From: Catenulisporales bacterium | GTDB lineage: Bacteria; Actinomycetota; Actinomycetes; Streptomycetales; Catenulisporaceae | Direction: 5' to 3' | NCBI GenBank assembly: GCA_019510485.1 | Contig: JAEKKI010000175.1 | Location: 1-64,000, forward strand | Length of the DNA: 64,000 nt | In this document: positions 1 through 8,051 of the stretch, one piece after another | Layout: each line of letters opens with the position of its first letter | Numbering within the stretch: position 1 is the stretch's first letter | Notes under the pieces: model-generated | The model's database searches: none | What the model saw: only the letters and a program-made list of their open reading frames with translations | What the model was told of the DNA's origin: nothing | Program-made: the position numbers and the translations under genes

Positions 1-3000
1 CGTCAATTCGTCTTCCGTACGAAGCATCGTGGCGGCCAGACCGCTGACCCGGTCCCAGATCCGGACCGTCTCGCCTTCGGTGGTGGCCAGCCAAGCGCCG
101 TCTGGGCTGATCGCTACCGAATTGGGCGCTCTGGGATGCCGGAGGGTGGCCGTCACAGTACCGTCGGCCACATTCCAGATCTGCGCCATGGGATCGCTCA
201 TGCTGGGGGTGATGGTCGCCAGCCACGTGCCGTCCCGACTGATCGCCACCGAGTCCACGGGGGAGTCGTGGCGCAGGGTGTTGATGACGGTGCCGCTGGC
301 TAGATCCCATATCGATACGGTGTCCCCGACGTACTCCGAAATACTGGTGAACTCCGATGCAGCGGTGACGGTCACCAGCCGGGCACCGTCCGGGCTGATG
401 ATTGCGGAACGCACCCGGCCGGGGTGTTCCAGGGCGGCGGTGACGGTACCGGAGTCCGGGGCCCAGATCCGCACCGTCCGCTCAACGCTGTCGGTGGTGG
501 CCAGCCAACTCCCGTCCGGGCTGATCGCCACCGACCCCAGCCGGCGGTCGTGGTGGAGACTGGCGGTGACGGTGCCGTCGGCCAGATCCCAGATGCGCGC
601 TGTCCCGCCGCCATCGTCGATGGTGGCCAGCCAGGTGCCGTCGGGACTGATCTCCACTGACGACATCAGCCCTACCTGTTCCAGGACCGCTGTGACGGTT
701 CCGCTGGCCCGGTCCCAGATCCGCACCCTCCCTACGTCGCCGTCCCCAGTGGTGGCCAGCCACGTGCCGTCCGGACCGATCGCCACCGACCACACCGATC
801 TGTTGTGTGCGGCGGTGGCGGCGATCGCGGTGTCGGCAGTCAGATCCCAGATCCGCATCTCCCCTCGATAGGCGCCGGTAGTGGCCAGCCAGGTACCGTC
901 CGGGCTGATGGCCATCGACAACACCGGTTCGCTGCAGTGGAGGATGCTAAGGGGAACGCGGCGAGCCACATCCCAGATGTGCACTGTCCCGTCGTAGATG
1001 CCGGAGACTGTGGTGGTCGTGGCCACCCACTTGCCGTCCGGGCTGATCGCCACCGAAAACGCCGTGCCGTGGTGGTAGAGGTTGGTGATCACCGTGCCGC
1101 TGATCGGGTCCCAGATGCGCACTGTCCCGTCGCCGCGGACCGTGGTCGCCAGTCTGCTGCCGTCGGGACTGATCGCCACCGACCGCACTGCATCGTCGTG
1201 GTGGAGGGTGGTGGTCAAGGTCCCGCCGGCCCGGTCCCAAATCCGCACTGTGCCATCGCTGTCGGAGCGGCCGGTAGTGGCCAGCCAGGTGCCGTCCGGG
1301 CCGATCGCCACGGAACCCGCCGAGTAGTCGTGGCCGATCGTGGCGATGAGGGCGCCGCCGGCCACATCCCAGATCTGTATCGAGCTGTCCGCGCCGACAT
1401 CGTCGTCAGGGTCGACCGTGGTGGCCAGCCAGGTGCCGTCCGGGCCGATCGCCACCGACCGCACTGGATCGTCGTGTTCGAAGGCGGCGGTCATGGTGCC
1501 GGCGGCCCGGTCCCAGATGCGCACCGTCTTGTCCCAGGCGCCGGTGGTGGCCAGCCAGGTGCCGTCCGGACTGATCGCGACTGAATTCGCTCCGCGGGAC
1601 GCGATCAGGACCCGGCGCATCGCCGGGTCGGGCAGGTCCGGCGGATCCCAAAGGTTGCGCAGCACCGGCAGGCAAGCCGGTGCTTGCCCGAGCCTGGCGA
1701 CCTGCTGCCGCCAGGCGGGAAGCGGCGCCAGACGGCTGTGCAGGATGGCGGTCAGGGCGTGGGCTGGGTCGGTCGGCGTCAGCAGGTGGGCGATACGCAT
1801 CAGGTCCCTGGCTCTGCCCGCGGCCGCCGACGTGCCGATTAGTTCCAGGTCCTTGATCGCGGCTGTCGGACCGCGCTGAAACAGCCGCGCTCCGATCCAC
1901 CGCAGGTCAGCGGCCAGCATCTCGGCCTGGTCGGCGTATCCGGCATCCAAGAGGTGCTCGATCCCGTGGTCCAGCACAAAACCCTCGTCGCTTTCCCACC
2001 AGGCCGGCATCGTCGAGCCTTCGGGATCCGCCGCAGCGGTGGGCAACCCTTCGGCCAAGCGGTCCACCAAGGCGGCGTTGGCCTCCTGAATGCGCTCGGC
2101 GCCCAGCTCGGCCCGTAGGTAGTCTCGGATGACGTCGTGCATGCCCAGCCGTCCGCCGTCAGCGGGATCCCACCTGATCAGCGACAGTTCGGCCAGCGCC
2201 AGACACAGATCCCCGGCGTGGCGGGCGGTCAGGCCTGCGGTGCCCGCCCAAAGGGCGGCGACCAGCGCGGCGGGCACGGCCTCGTCCGCGGCGAACACCC
2301 CCAGCTCGGCAAGGCGGACCCGGTCGTGGGAAGGGTCGGAGAGCAGGGTGACCGAGGCCTCGATCGTGGCCCGGACTGAAGCGGCCCGCTGCTTGCGGGC
2401 TCCGAAGTCCACCGCGAGGGCTGGGTCATCCACCGCCGCCGGACCGGCCTGGCGCAGCGCCTCCCATAGGCCGGAGGCCGCAACGTCGGGCGTGTCACCG
2501 CGGCGTATGGCTTTGGCGATGTACTGGTTGGCCAACCGCAGCAGCAGCGCCCACCCGCCTGTGGCTTCCAGCAACTCCGCCACGACCGGCGCAGGCAACG
2601 TCGGCAAGTCCCGGAGCAGCACCCTCCGAGCCTGCTGCGGAGACATCCGATCGACTTCGATCCGTTCGGCGTCGGCCGGCAGCACACCGGGGATACGCGT
2701 GGTGACCAGCCGCACACATCGTTCTCGGGCACCGATCAGGAACGGCGCCAACTGTTCGGCTTCCCATACGTCGTCCAATACGAGCAGCGTGCGTGGCCGC
2801 GCGGCCAGCAACCGGCCCAGATGTGCTCCGGCCATCTCCGGATCGTCGAACGCTGTCTCGTCGCCGGTGATGAACTTCGTCGCCTGAGCAACCTTCGCCG
2901 CGATCGCCGCCGACCCCCGCACGTCGCGGCCGATCGTCACCTCATAAACCCGCCCGCCGAACACTCGCCGCAGCCGGCGATCGGCCCGAACCAGATCGGC

Positions 3001-3477
3001 CACGGTGGTCTTCCCAAAGCCCCCGGCACCGTGCACCCCGGCGGTGATGCCCACAGGGCGCCCGCTGCGACCCCGAGCCAGCACGGCCGCGACCACCAAC
3101 CGGGCCTGCTCCCGGTCCACCACCCACTCCGGCACCACCGGCGCGTCCGGTGGCGGCGGATCCCCGGCCACCGCGGCGACGCGCTGCTGCAGGAACACCT
3201 GCGCCAGCGCCAGCACCGCGGCGAACACTGTGAACACCGCGAGGAACGGAAACGGTTGCTGCCGGATGGCATCCAGCGGCCACGGCCACCGGGACCGGTT
3301 CGTGGCCGGGTTGACCGCCAGCCCCAAGGCGGTGGCGTCCAGGACCACCGCCACGGCCAGGATGTACAGCGACATCCCGCGGAACCTCACCGCCACCGCG
3401 CCCCCAAGGCCTTCGCGACGTCCGACAGACCAGAACCAGAACCCTTCATTCAACCGCCCCGGCCCGGCGTCGCGCAC
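1..3477 (-). CDS. STAND NTPase (NB-ARC type) with C-terminal WD40 repeats, 3' end beyond window
   Basis: The minus-strand frame is open from about 3477 to the left edge. After a hydrophobic N-terminal stretch (MSLYILAVAVV and a second segment FPFLAVFTVFAAVLALA) comes a P-loop, GAGGFGKTT, then Walker B TLLVLDDVW and an NB-ARC/winged-helix region. From about 1600 downward at least twelve repeats of ~43 residues each carry S-P-D-G-T-W-L-A-T-T and R-I-W-D, which is typical WD40. STAND proteins of this build are signal-responsive NTPase switches; the ligand is unknown. GTG at 3477 is my start because the frame is open and plausible from there; GTG at 3390 is the alternative. The gene follows a YihY-family gene on the same strand, 27 bp away. 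The predicted membrane segments before the NTPase domain suggest anchoring. Confidence 0.88.
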   Translation of the reverse strand, partial: MRDAGPGRLNEGFWFWSVGRREGLGGAVAVRFRGMSLYILAVAVVLDATALGLAVNPATNRSRWPWPLDAIRQQPFPFLAVFTVFAAVLALAQVFLQQRVAAVAGDPPPPDAPVVPEWVVDREQARLVVAAVLARGRSGRPVGITAGVHGAGGFGKTTVADLVRADRRLRRVFGGRVYEVTIGRDVRGSAAIAAKVAQATKFITGDETAFDDPEMAGAHLGRLLAARPRTLLVLDDVWEAEQLAPFLIGARERCVRLVTTRIPGVLPADAERIEVDRMSPQQARRVLLRDLPTLPAPVVAELLEATGGWALLLRLANQYIAKAIRRGDTPDVAASGLWEALRQAGPAAVDDPALAVDFGARKQRAASVRATIEASVTLLSDPSHDRVRLAELGVFAADEAVPAALVAALWAGTAGLTARHAGDLCLALAELSLIRWDPADGGRLGMHDVIRDYLRAELGAERIQEANAALVDRLAEGLPTAAADPEGSTMPAWWESDEGFVLDHGIEHLLDAGYADQAEMLAADLRWIGARLFQRGPTAAIKDLELIGTSAAAGRARDLMRIAHLLTPTDPAHALTAILHSRLAPLPAWRQQVARLGQAPACLPVLRNLWDPPDLPDPAMRRVLIASRGANSVAISPDGTWLATTGAWDKTVRIWDRAAGTMTAAFEHDDPVRSVAIGPDGTWLATTVDPDDDVGADSSIQIWDVAGGALIATIGHDYSAGSVAIGPDGTWLATTGRSDSDGTVRIWDRAGGTLTTTLHHDDAVRSVAISPDGSRLATTVRGDGTVRIWDPISGTVITNLYHHGTAFSVAISPDGKWVATTTTVSGIYDGTVHIWDVARRVPLSILHCSEPVLSMAISPDGTWLATTGAYRGEMRIWDLTADTAIAATAAHNRSVWSVAIGPDGTWLATTGDGDVGRVRIWDRASGTVTAVLEQVGLMSSVEISPDGTWLATIDDGGGTARIWDLADGTVTASLHHDRRLGSVAISPDGSWLATTDSVERTVRIWAPDSGTVTAALEHPGRVRSAIISPDGARLVTVTAASEFTSISEYVGDTVSIWDLASGTVINTLRHDSPVDSVAISRDGTWLATITPSMSDPMAQIWNVADGTVTATLRHPRAPNSVAISPDGAWLATTEGETVRIWDRVSGLAATMLRTEDELT

Positions 3478-3504
3478 CGGTTCGCTGAGATGAGAGGCGC
3501 CGCC

Positions 3505-4446
3505 TCACTCCCCCGGATCCGCCGTCACCGGCGACCGCACGCCGGCGCGTCGGCTCTCCAACTGCGCGGCGAACGCGATCCCGTAGAACAGCGCGACAGC
3601 GCTCACGTTGGCCCAGATCAGGAACGCCAGCACCACGGTCAGCGGACCGTACGTAGCACTGAACGTCTGCGTGCCACTGGTGTACCAAGCCAGCAGCGCC
3701 GTCGCCGCCATCCACAGCACCAGCGCGACCGCCGCTCCGAACACCAGCCACGTCGCCGAAGGCTGGCGCCGGCGCGGTGCCTTGCGGAACAGCACTCCGG
3801 CGGAGACCAGCGCCAAGAGCAGGCCGACCGGCCAGCGAGCGATCTCCCAGGCGTGGCGCTGTTCCGGCGACCACTTGTAGACCTCGGCCAGGGCATAGCC
3901 GAACGACTTACCGAACACCGACAGCGCCAACCCCGCCGCGATGGGGATACCAGCGAGGATCGCACGCGCGAAAGCGCCGCCGTACTTGGCCGGGAACGGA
4001 CGGTCGCGTTGCAGCCCGTATATCCGGTTCGCGCCGCGTTCGATCTGCCCCATCGCGACAGTCAGCGACACCAGCGCCGCCGCCAGTCCCAGCCACAGCG
4101 CCACCCCTCCCCCCTCACCGGCGCCCTGGAGCGCGTCGTGGACGGCCGAACGACTGGCCGCCGGAGTCACGCGCTCAATCGTGAGCTGCACAGCCTGACC
4201 CCACTGCGCGTCATGCGCCGTCTGCGCCAGGCCCACCAGCGCGATCATCCCCGGGATCGCGGTGAGCGCCATCTGCAACGCCAACGCCCGGGCATGACTG
4301 AAGCCGTCGCCATAGCGCAGCCGCAGAAAAGCGTCCCGCAGCAGGGTCAGCGTGCCGGTGCTGCGCAGCGTGCGCCACGCGTCATCGGCCGACAGTTCGT
4401 CCCCGGACATGGTCCGCGTCTGCGGCACGCGGGTGGTGGTCGACAT
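3505..4446 (-). CDS. YihY/virulence factor BrkB family membrane protein
   Basis: A 313-residue polytopic membrane protein. The pattern fits the YihY/UPF0761 family: an amphipathic start, an early segment LALQMALTAIPGMIALVGLA, a middle with the conserved G-R-I/G-Y-G-L-Q region (ANRIYGLQ) and about six hydrophobic helices ending in FLIWANVSAVALFYG. The family is called ribonuclease BN-like in old annotations, but no nuclease function is supported and its true role is unknown. The ATG at 4446 is followed by a hydrophilic N-terminus. The gene is divergent from the lipid kinase at 4518 and lies upstream of the STAND gene on the same strand. A second, less similar family member is at 23130-24122. 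Confidence 0.9.
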   Translation of the reverse strand: MSTTTRVPQTRTMSGDELSADDAWRTLRSTGTLTLLRDAFLRLRYGDGFSHARALALQMALTAIPGMIALVGLAQTAHDAQWGQAVQLTIERVTPAASRSAVHDALQGAGEGGGVALWLGLAAALVSLTVAMGQIERGANRIYGLQRDRPFPAKYGGAFARAILAGIPIAAGLALSVFGKSFGYALAEVYKWSPEQRHAWEIARWPVGLLLALVSAGVLFRKAPRRRQPSATWLVFGAAVALVLWMAATALLAWYTSGTQTFSATYGPLTVVLAFLIWANVSAVALFYGIAFAAQLESRRAGVRSPVTADPGE

Positions 4447-4483
4447 CGTCCCCTGGTGACCGGGACACCGCAGATCATGCGCG

Positions 4484-4508
4484 GTTTGAACGGCTGCGGG
4501 ACGGCAAT
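4484..4508 (+). promoter_or_regulatory. SigB/SigF-type promoter, leaderless start
   Basis: GTTT (4484-4487), a 15-nt spacer and GGCAAT (4503-4508). The ATG of the lipid kinase follows nine bases later with no purine-rich ribosome binding site, so a leaderless transcript is likely. The -10 box is weaker than the GGGTAT consensus. Confidence 0.5.
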
Positions 4509-4517
4509 CAGGCCACG

Positions 4518-5390
4518 ATGGAACGCGTTGCCGTGGTGGTGCACGAGGAGAAGGTCGCGGCGATGGGCGCCGGCGACCCGTGCCAACTGCTGCGCGCGGC
4601 CGTCGAAGCCCGCGGATGGCCCGAGCCCGTGTTCTACCCGACCAGTTCCTCCGACGCCGGGGCCGAGGCCACGCGCACGGCCCTGGCCGAGGGCGCGGAG
4701 CTGGTCGTGGTGTGCGGCGGTGACGGGACGCTGAACGCCTGCGCGCAGGGGCTGATCGGCAGTGGCGTCCCGATGGCGGTGATCCCGGTCGGCACCGGGA
4801 ACCTGGTCGCCGGGAACCTGGGCGTTCCGCGGGAGCCGGCCACGGCCGTCGCGACCGCTGTCAGCGGTACCGATCGCGACCTGGACCTGGGGCAGACGCC
4901 CGAAGGGGTGGTCGTGGGCATGGCGGGCCTGGGCCTGGACGCGGCGATGGTCCAGGACGCCCCACGCTGGCTGAAGCGCCGGCTCGGGTGGCCCGCCTAC
5001 GCCGTGTCGCTGCTCCGGCATCTCGCGGATCGCGGGTTCACCGCGGTCGTCGAGGTGGACGGCGAGCGGGTCACCTATCGGCACGCGCGGACCGTGGTCA
5101 TCGGCAACGTCGGTGCCCTGCACGGCGGGCTGAGCCTGTTCCCGGACGCGCGAGCAGATGACGGAATCTTGGAGGTGGCGGTATTGGCTCCGCGCACCGT
5201 CCTCGGGTGGATTCCGACGGCCGCGCGCCTGTTGTCCAAGCGCAAGGGAAGCATTCCGGTACGGAAAGGCAAGCACATCGTCGTCACCGCCGACCGGACG
5301 CTGCGCCGCGAGACCGACGGGGAGGCGCTGCCGGACGGCCGGGTCATGGAGGTCAAGGTCGCGCCCGGGGCGTTACGGCTCCGGCTGTAG
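4518..5390 (+). CDS. Diacylglycerol kinase-family lipid kinase (YegS/DgkB-like)
   Basis: A 290-residue member of the DAGK catalytic superfamily, which phosphorylates lipid alcohols such as diacylglycerol with ATP. The signature nucleotide-binding motif VVCGGDGTLN lies near residue 70, followed by IPVGTGNLVAGNLG. The C-terminal beta-sandwich includes D-G-I-L-E-V and a final D-G-E-A-L-P-D. Length is normal for the family. No signal peptide or membrane helix is seen, so it should act at the inner face of the membrane. There is no clear ribosome binding site; a stress-type promoter puts the transcript start close to the ATG. Confidence 0.88.
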   Translation: MERVAVVVHEEKVAAMGAGDPCQLLRAAVEARGWPEPVFYPTSSSDAGAEATRTALAEGAELVVVCGGDGTLNACAQGLIGSGVPMAVIPVGTGNLVAGNLGVPREPATAVATAVSGTDRDLDLGQTPEGVVVGMAGLGLDAAMVQDAPRWLKRRLGWPAYAVSLLRHLADRGFTAVVEVDGERVTYRHARTVVIGNVGALHGGLSLFPDARADDGILEVAVLAPRTVLGWIPTAARLLSKRKGSIPVRKGKHIVVTADRTLRRETDGEALPDGRVMEVKVAPGALRLRL

Positions 5391-5402
5391 CAACCTGCTG
5401 AT

Positions 5403-5443
5403 AACGCCGGGGCCGGATCCATTACGGATCCGGCCCCGGCGTT
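5403..5443. terminator. Bidirectional intrinsic terminator hairpin
   Basis: A perfect 18-bp inverted repeat (5403-5420 and 5426-5443) with a 5-nt loop. It lies between the ends of the convergent genes at 4518-5390 and 5464-5853. The arms begin AACG and end CGTT. Confidence 0.85.
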
Positions 5444-5463
5444 GCCACACCCCGCGTGGACTG

Positions 5464-5853
5464 TCAGCTGTCGATCAGCAGATGGAACGCCTCCCGACAG
5501 CGCAGCAGCCGCTCCCGCTCCTGCTCCAACCCGCCGGCCGCCGCCCCGTCATCGAGGGGGTCGGCGGCCGCCGGCCGCTGGTCCTGGCGCCGCACGACAG
5601 GGGCGGTCACACCGCTGCGGATCGCGTCGATCCGGTCGATGACACTGTCCGCCAGTTTGTCGACCAGCTGCTCGGCGGCCTCGGCGGCGCGCCGGGGGTC
5701 GGCGACGAACCCGGTCTGGACCGAGTCCCACTCGGCGAGGAACGCCGCGCGCACCTCGTCGTCCAGCAGGGTGACGGCCCGGGGCCGGGCCGGCCTGCCG
5801 GGCCCGGCCGGTGCGGCGGCGTGGACGTCGAACTCGTTCGCCATCGAAGCCAC
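5464..5853 (-). CDS. Hypothetical protein with an FVxDP-type helical domain
   Basis: 129 residues, soluble, function unknown. The core reads W-D-S-V-Q-T-G-F-V-A-D-P-R-R-A-A-E-A-A-E-Q-L-V, then a helical stretch and R-C-R-E-A-F near the C-terminus. The same arrangement (aromatic/F, x-D-P, A-x-x-x-A helix, a C-terminal R/E helix) is in the proteins at 13234-13659 and 22831-23133, so these look like three copies of one small actinobacterial domain. The start is GTG at 5853 (GAGG upstream), with ATG 5844 as alternative. It starts six bases after the stop of the small membrane protein 5860-6033, so the two probably form an operon. Confidence 0.7.
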   Translation of the reverse strand: MASMANEFDVHAAAPAGPGRPARPRAVTLLDDEVRAAFLAEWDSVQTGFVADPRRAAEAAEQLVDKLADSVIDRIDAIRSGVTAPVVRRQDQRPAAADPLDDGAAAGGLEQERERLLRCREAFHLLIDS

Positions 5854-5859
5854 CGGGCC

Positions 5860-6033
5860 TCACCAGCGCCGGTACCAGCGCCGCCGGGTGCCGGCCAGCT
5901 CGCCGCCGGAGAACCCGAACCCGATGAGCCAGGCGACGAACACGACCAGCGCGATCCACCACAGCACGTGCGCGGCGAACCCCAGTCCGCCCAGGATCAG
6001 CGCGATAAGAAGTACACCGAGAATGACAGCCAT
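5860..6033 (-). CDS. Small hydrophobic membrane protein
   Basis: 57 residues: MAVILGVLLIALILGGLGF, a second helix ALVVFVAWLIGFGF and a basic C-terminal tail. It resembles the short 'hydrophobic protein' family common in actinomycetes near stress genes. I chose ATG 6033 because GGAAGGAGG sits eight bases upstream; a longer 77-residue reading from 6093 adds a hydrophilic N-terminus that does not belong to this family. It is followed closely by 5464-5853. Probable role in the membrane stress response; this is an inference from context. Confidence 0.7.
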   Translation of the reverse strand: MAVILGVLLIALILGGLGFAAHVLWWIALVVFVAWLIGFGFSGGELAGTRRRWYRRW

Positions 6034-6113
6034 GAGATGGCCTCCTTCCGTCGGGAGGAATCGGTGTCGCTTCGAACAGGTAACCGATTTCAAGAATCAC
6101 AAACCCCACGGAG

Positions 6114-6530
6114 CTACTCCGAACGCTCCGGAAGAACCGCGGTGCAGTAAGCGCATCTCCGCGCCTCGGCCGGTATCGAACTCAGGCACTCCGGGCACTC
6201 GCGGCGCGGCGGCGGAGGCGCGTCGTCCTTGCCGTGGAAGTGCGCGATCAGGCGGTTGACCGGCAGGACGACCAGGTAATACAGCATGATCGCGGTGAGT
6301 ATGAACGCCAGAAGCCCGTTGATGAAACCGCCATACGGGAAGTCCGTCTTGCCGATCCGCACAGTACGCGTGCTGAAATCCCCGACACTGCCGGTCGCCA
6401 GTCCGACCATCGGCGTCAGAAAGGCCTTGACGAAGTCGTTCACCACCGTGCTGAACGCGGCGCCGACGACGATTCCCACCGCCAGGTCGACGACATTTCC
6501 CCGCAGGATGAACTGCCGGAACCCACTCAC
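6114..6530 (-). CDS. mscL: Large-conductance mechanosensitive channel MscL with C-terminal zinc-ribbon-like tail
   Basis: 138 residues. The N-terminus F-R-Q-F-I-L-R-G-N-V-V-D-L-A-V-G and first helix G-I-V-V-G-A-A-F are diagnostic of MscL, the pressure-release channel opened by membrane tension. The second helix (AFILTAIMLYYLVVLPVNRL) and the linker are normal. The C-terminus is unusual: CPEC at about 112 and CAYC at about 128 form a Cys4 zinc-ribbon-like motif. GTG 6530 is the start because GGAGGAG precedes it; upstream reading to 6704 is spurious. A weak stress-type promoter (GTTT-N16-GGGGTC, 6677-6702) lies upstream. Confidence 0.88.
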   Translation of the reverse strand: MSGFRQFILRGNVVDLAVGIVVGAAFSTVVNDFVKAFLTPMVGLATGSVGDFSTRTVRIGKTDFPYGGFINGLLAFILTAIMLYYLVVLPVNRLIAHFHGKDDAPPPPRRECPECLSSIPAEARRCAYCTAVLPERSE

Positions 6531-6676
6531 GTTCGCACTCCTCCACCGGCGGCCGGCGCCGGGGCCGTCCGGCCCGGCGGCGCACCTGCGGATCTCCTGG
6601 CGCGAGGGCGATAAACGTGTGCCGGTCCGGCGGGTGTCACCCGGGCGCCGCAACGCGGGCCGCGCGAGCCACATCA

Positions 6677-6702
6677 GACCCCTGCGCCGCGATCGGACAA
6701 AC
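6677..6702 (-). promoter_or_regulatory. Possible SigB/SigF-type promoter upstream of mscL
   Basis: On the minus strand: GTTT (6702-6699), a 16-nt spacer and GGGGTC. It is about 150 bp from the mscL start and is one of the weaker matches. Confidence 0.3.
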
Positions 6703-6817
6703 ACGCTTGATTGTCCACGTATCGGTTGACACGCCCGGCGCGATACCGAAAGCTGATACCGCGCCGCCGACCCGGCCGGCGCTGCCGGTGAGGTGGATCG
6801 TCAGGGGGCGGGTCATC

Positions 6818-7159
6818 ATGGGCTTCTCCTGTACTGCGCGGCGCGCCGCCGAGCACGTGGTCCTCGCTGTCCGCGGTGACGTGGACCTCGCGACCCACGA
6901 GCGGCTCCAGACCGAGGTCGAACCCTGGCTGGTCTCCGGGGCGAGCGTGGTCGTGGACTGCTCCGGCGTGGAGTTCCTCGACTCGATGGGGCTGCGGGTG
7001 CTCGTGCTGGCCTGGCAGCGGTCGGCGAAGGACGGCTTCTCCTTCGCGCTGGCGGCTCCGTCCCCGGCGGTGGTCCGGGTGCTGGAACTCGCGGGCATCG
7101 CGAACCTGCTCCCGGTCCTGGACGCCGCTCCGGTTCCGGACCCGGATCCGGCCGCCTGA
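6818..7159 (+). CDS. STAS-domain anti-sigma factor antagonist
   Basis: 113 residues of a single STAS domain: R-G-D-V-D-L-A-T near the N-terminus, then VVVDCSGVEFLDSMGLRVL with the phospho-acceptor serine in D-S-M-G-L, as in SpoIIAA/RsbV. Such proteins bind RsbW-type kinases when unphosphorylated and thereby free a sigma factor. ATG 6818 has GGGGG upstream; GTG codons further up are possible. The likely partners are the RsbW-like proteins elsewhere in the window (30661, 32682, 57663). This partner assignment is inference. A second STAS protein precedes the sigma factor at 22318-22698. Confidence 0.87.
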   Translation: MGFSCTARRAAEHVVLAVRGDVDLATHERLQTEVEPWLVSGASVVVDCSGVEFLDSMGLRVLVLAWQRSAKDGFSFALAAPSPAVVRVLELAGIANLLPVLDAAPVPDPDPAA

Positions 7160-7188
7160 GCTCGCGGCCGGACCAGTACCGACGCCAC

Positions 7189-7213
7189 GTTTGTCGCCCC
7201 GCGAACGGGGCAG
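7189..7213 (+). promoter_or_regulatory. SigB/SigF-type promoter, leaderless start
   Basis: GTTT (7189-7192), 15-nt spacer and GGGCAG (7208-7213). The GTG of the DUF6328 gene follows nine bases after the -10 box with no ribosome binding site. Confidence 0.6.
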
Positions 7214-7222
7214 CCGGGGCGC

Positions 7223-7537
7223 GTGCCCGAGGAAGACCAGGAAGACCGCACGCGCGAGCAGACCGATCCGCTAGAGCAGACCATGCAGGAGCCGCGGATC
7301 GTGCAGACCGGTGTGCAGATCCTGCCCGCCTTCCCGCTCAGCCCGCCGTTCACGAACCGCTTCGCGAACGTGAGCGGCTTTCAGCAGGTGGTCCACCTCG
7401 TCGCGCTCGTGTCGGCGGCGGTGACCACCGCCATGGTGATCGCACCGGTCAGCTATCACCGGCGGCACCGGGGCGAGCAGGCGCACCTCTGGTACGCCCT
7501 GCCCGCCCGGCAGGGAAAGCACACCGGGCGGGATTAG
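7223..7537 (+). CDS. DUF6328-type membrane protein, C-terminally truncated
   Basis: 104 residues. The family core is clear: R-I-V-Q-T-G-V-Q-I-L, F-P-L-S-P-P-F-T-N-R-F, a helix V-V-H-L-V-A-L-V-S-A-A-V-T-T-A-M-V-I-A-P-V and the S-Y-H-R box. DUF6328 proteins usually continue with two more helices to about 150-170 residues; here the sequence ends in a charged non-family tail just after S-Y-H-R, so the second half is missing. Function of the family is unknown. Expression is likely from the leaderless stress-type promoter. The truncated form could still be a one- or two-helix protein. Confidence 0.7.
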   Translation: MPEEDQEDRTREQTDPLEQTMQEPRIVQTGVQILPAFPLSPPFTNRFANVSGFQQVVHLVALVSAAVTTAMVIAPVSYHRRHRGEQAHLWYALPARQGKHTGRD

Positions 7538-7558
7538 CACATGACCGTCTCCATCACG

Positions 7559-7933
7559 TCAATCGCTCTCGGAATGGCCGGGCCCCCAGCGCCGCAGCAC
7601 CGCGACGCCGGCGCCGGCCGCGGCGGCGACGGGCCATTCCACGACGCCGGCCACGGCCAGGGCGCCGACGCCGACGTAGGCCGGCAGGCCGTGCGCGGTG
7701 CGGACGGCCTCGCGGCCGGCGACGATCGGCAGCTTGGCGGCGGCGAGCGCGGTGGTGCGGAGTTCTTCCAGACCCTCGGCGCGGTCGTCGTGCTTGGCCT
7801 GCTGCTCGGCCTTCTTGGCGGCCCGAGCCCGCGCGGTCTTCTCAGTGGTCTCGGCACGCTCGTCGCGGTCCGCGTTCTGCGAACCCTTGGCCGAGCTCGA
7901 TGTCCTGCTGGTCTTGCGCGTAGTGGCAGCCAC
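7559..7933 (-). CDS. Hypothetical Lys/Ala/Thr-rich protein with C-terminal membrane segment
   Basis: 124 residues. The first half is highly charged (R-A-R-A-A-K-K-A-E-Q-Q-A-K) and probably helical; the second half has LPAYVGVGALAVAGVVEW and VAAAAGAGVAVL, which fit one membrane hairpin. GTG 7933 is preceded by GAAAGGGG. It is divergent from the P-type ATPase gene 8052-12806, so a shared control region between 7934 and 8051 is possible. I do not recognise the family; a small accessory subunit of the ATPase is speculation. Confidence 0.65.
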   Translation of the reverse strand: MAATTRKTSRTSSSAKGSQNADRDERAETTEKTARARAAKKAEQQAKHDDRAEGLEELRTTALAAAKLPIVAGREAVRTAHGLPAYVGVGALAVAGVVEWPVAAAAGAGVAVLRRWGPGHSESD

Positions 7934-8051
7934 AGCGCGCCCCTTTCTCGTAGGCGATGTGGATACGCCTCATGACCACTCCCGGCGACCTCAATCACCC
8001 GATTCATCTCAATTGGACGACAGCGACCGGATCTTCAGCAGGAGGCCCCCC

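Noticed and set aside
29-1600. Evenly spaced ~130-bp repeats that might suggest a repeat array or CRISPR
   Set aside because: Spacing equals one WD40 unit (43-44 codons), units are diverged and in frame, and no cas genes are near.
29-1879. Several long plus-strand frames with a V-V-A-S-Q-V-P-S-G-L-I-A-T repeat
   Set aside because: They are the antisense of the WD40 repeats on the minus strand, whose frame gives S-P-D-G-T-W-L-A-T-T and R-I-W-D.
2821-4734. 637-codon plus-strand frame rich in Arg/His/Gln
   Set aside because: Opposite to the STAND and YihY genes; composition typical of an antisense frame in GC-rich DNA.
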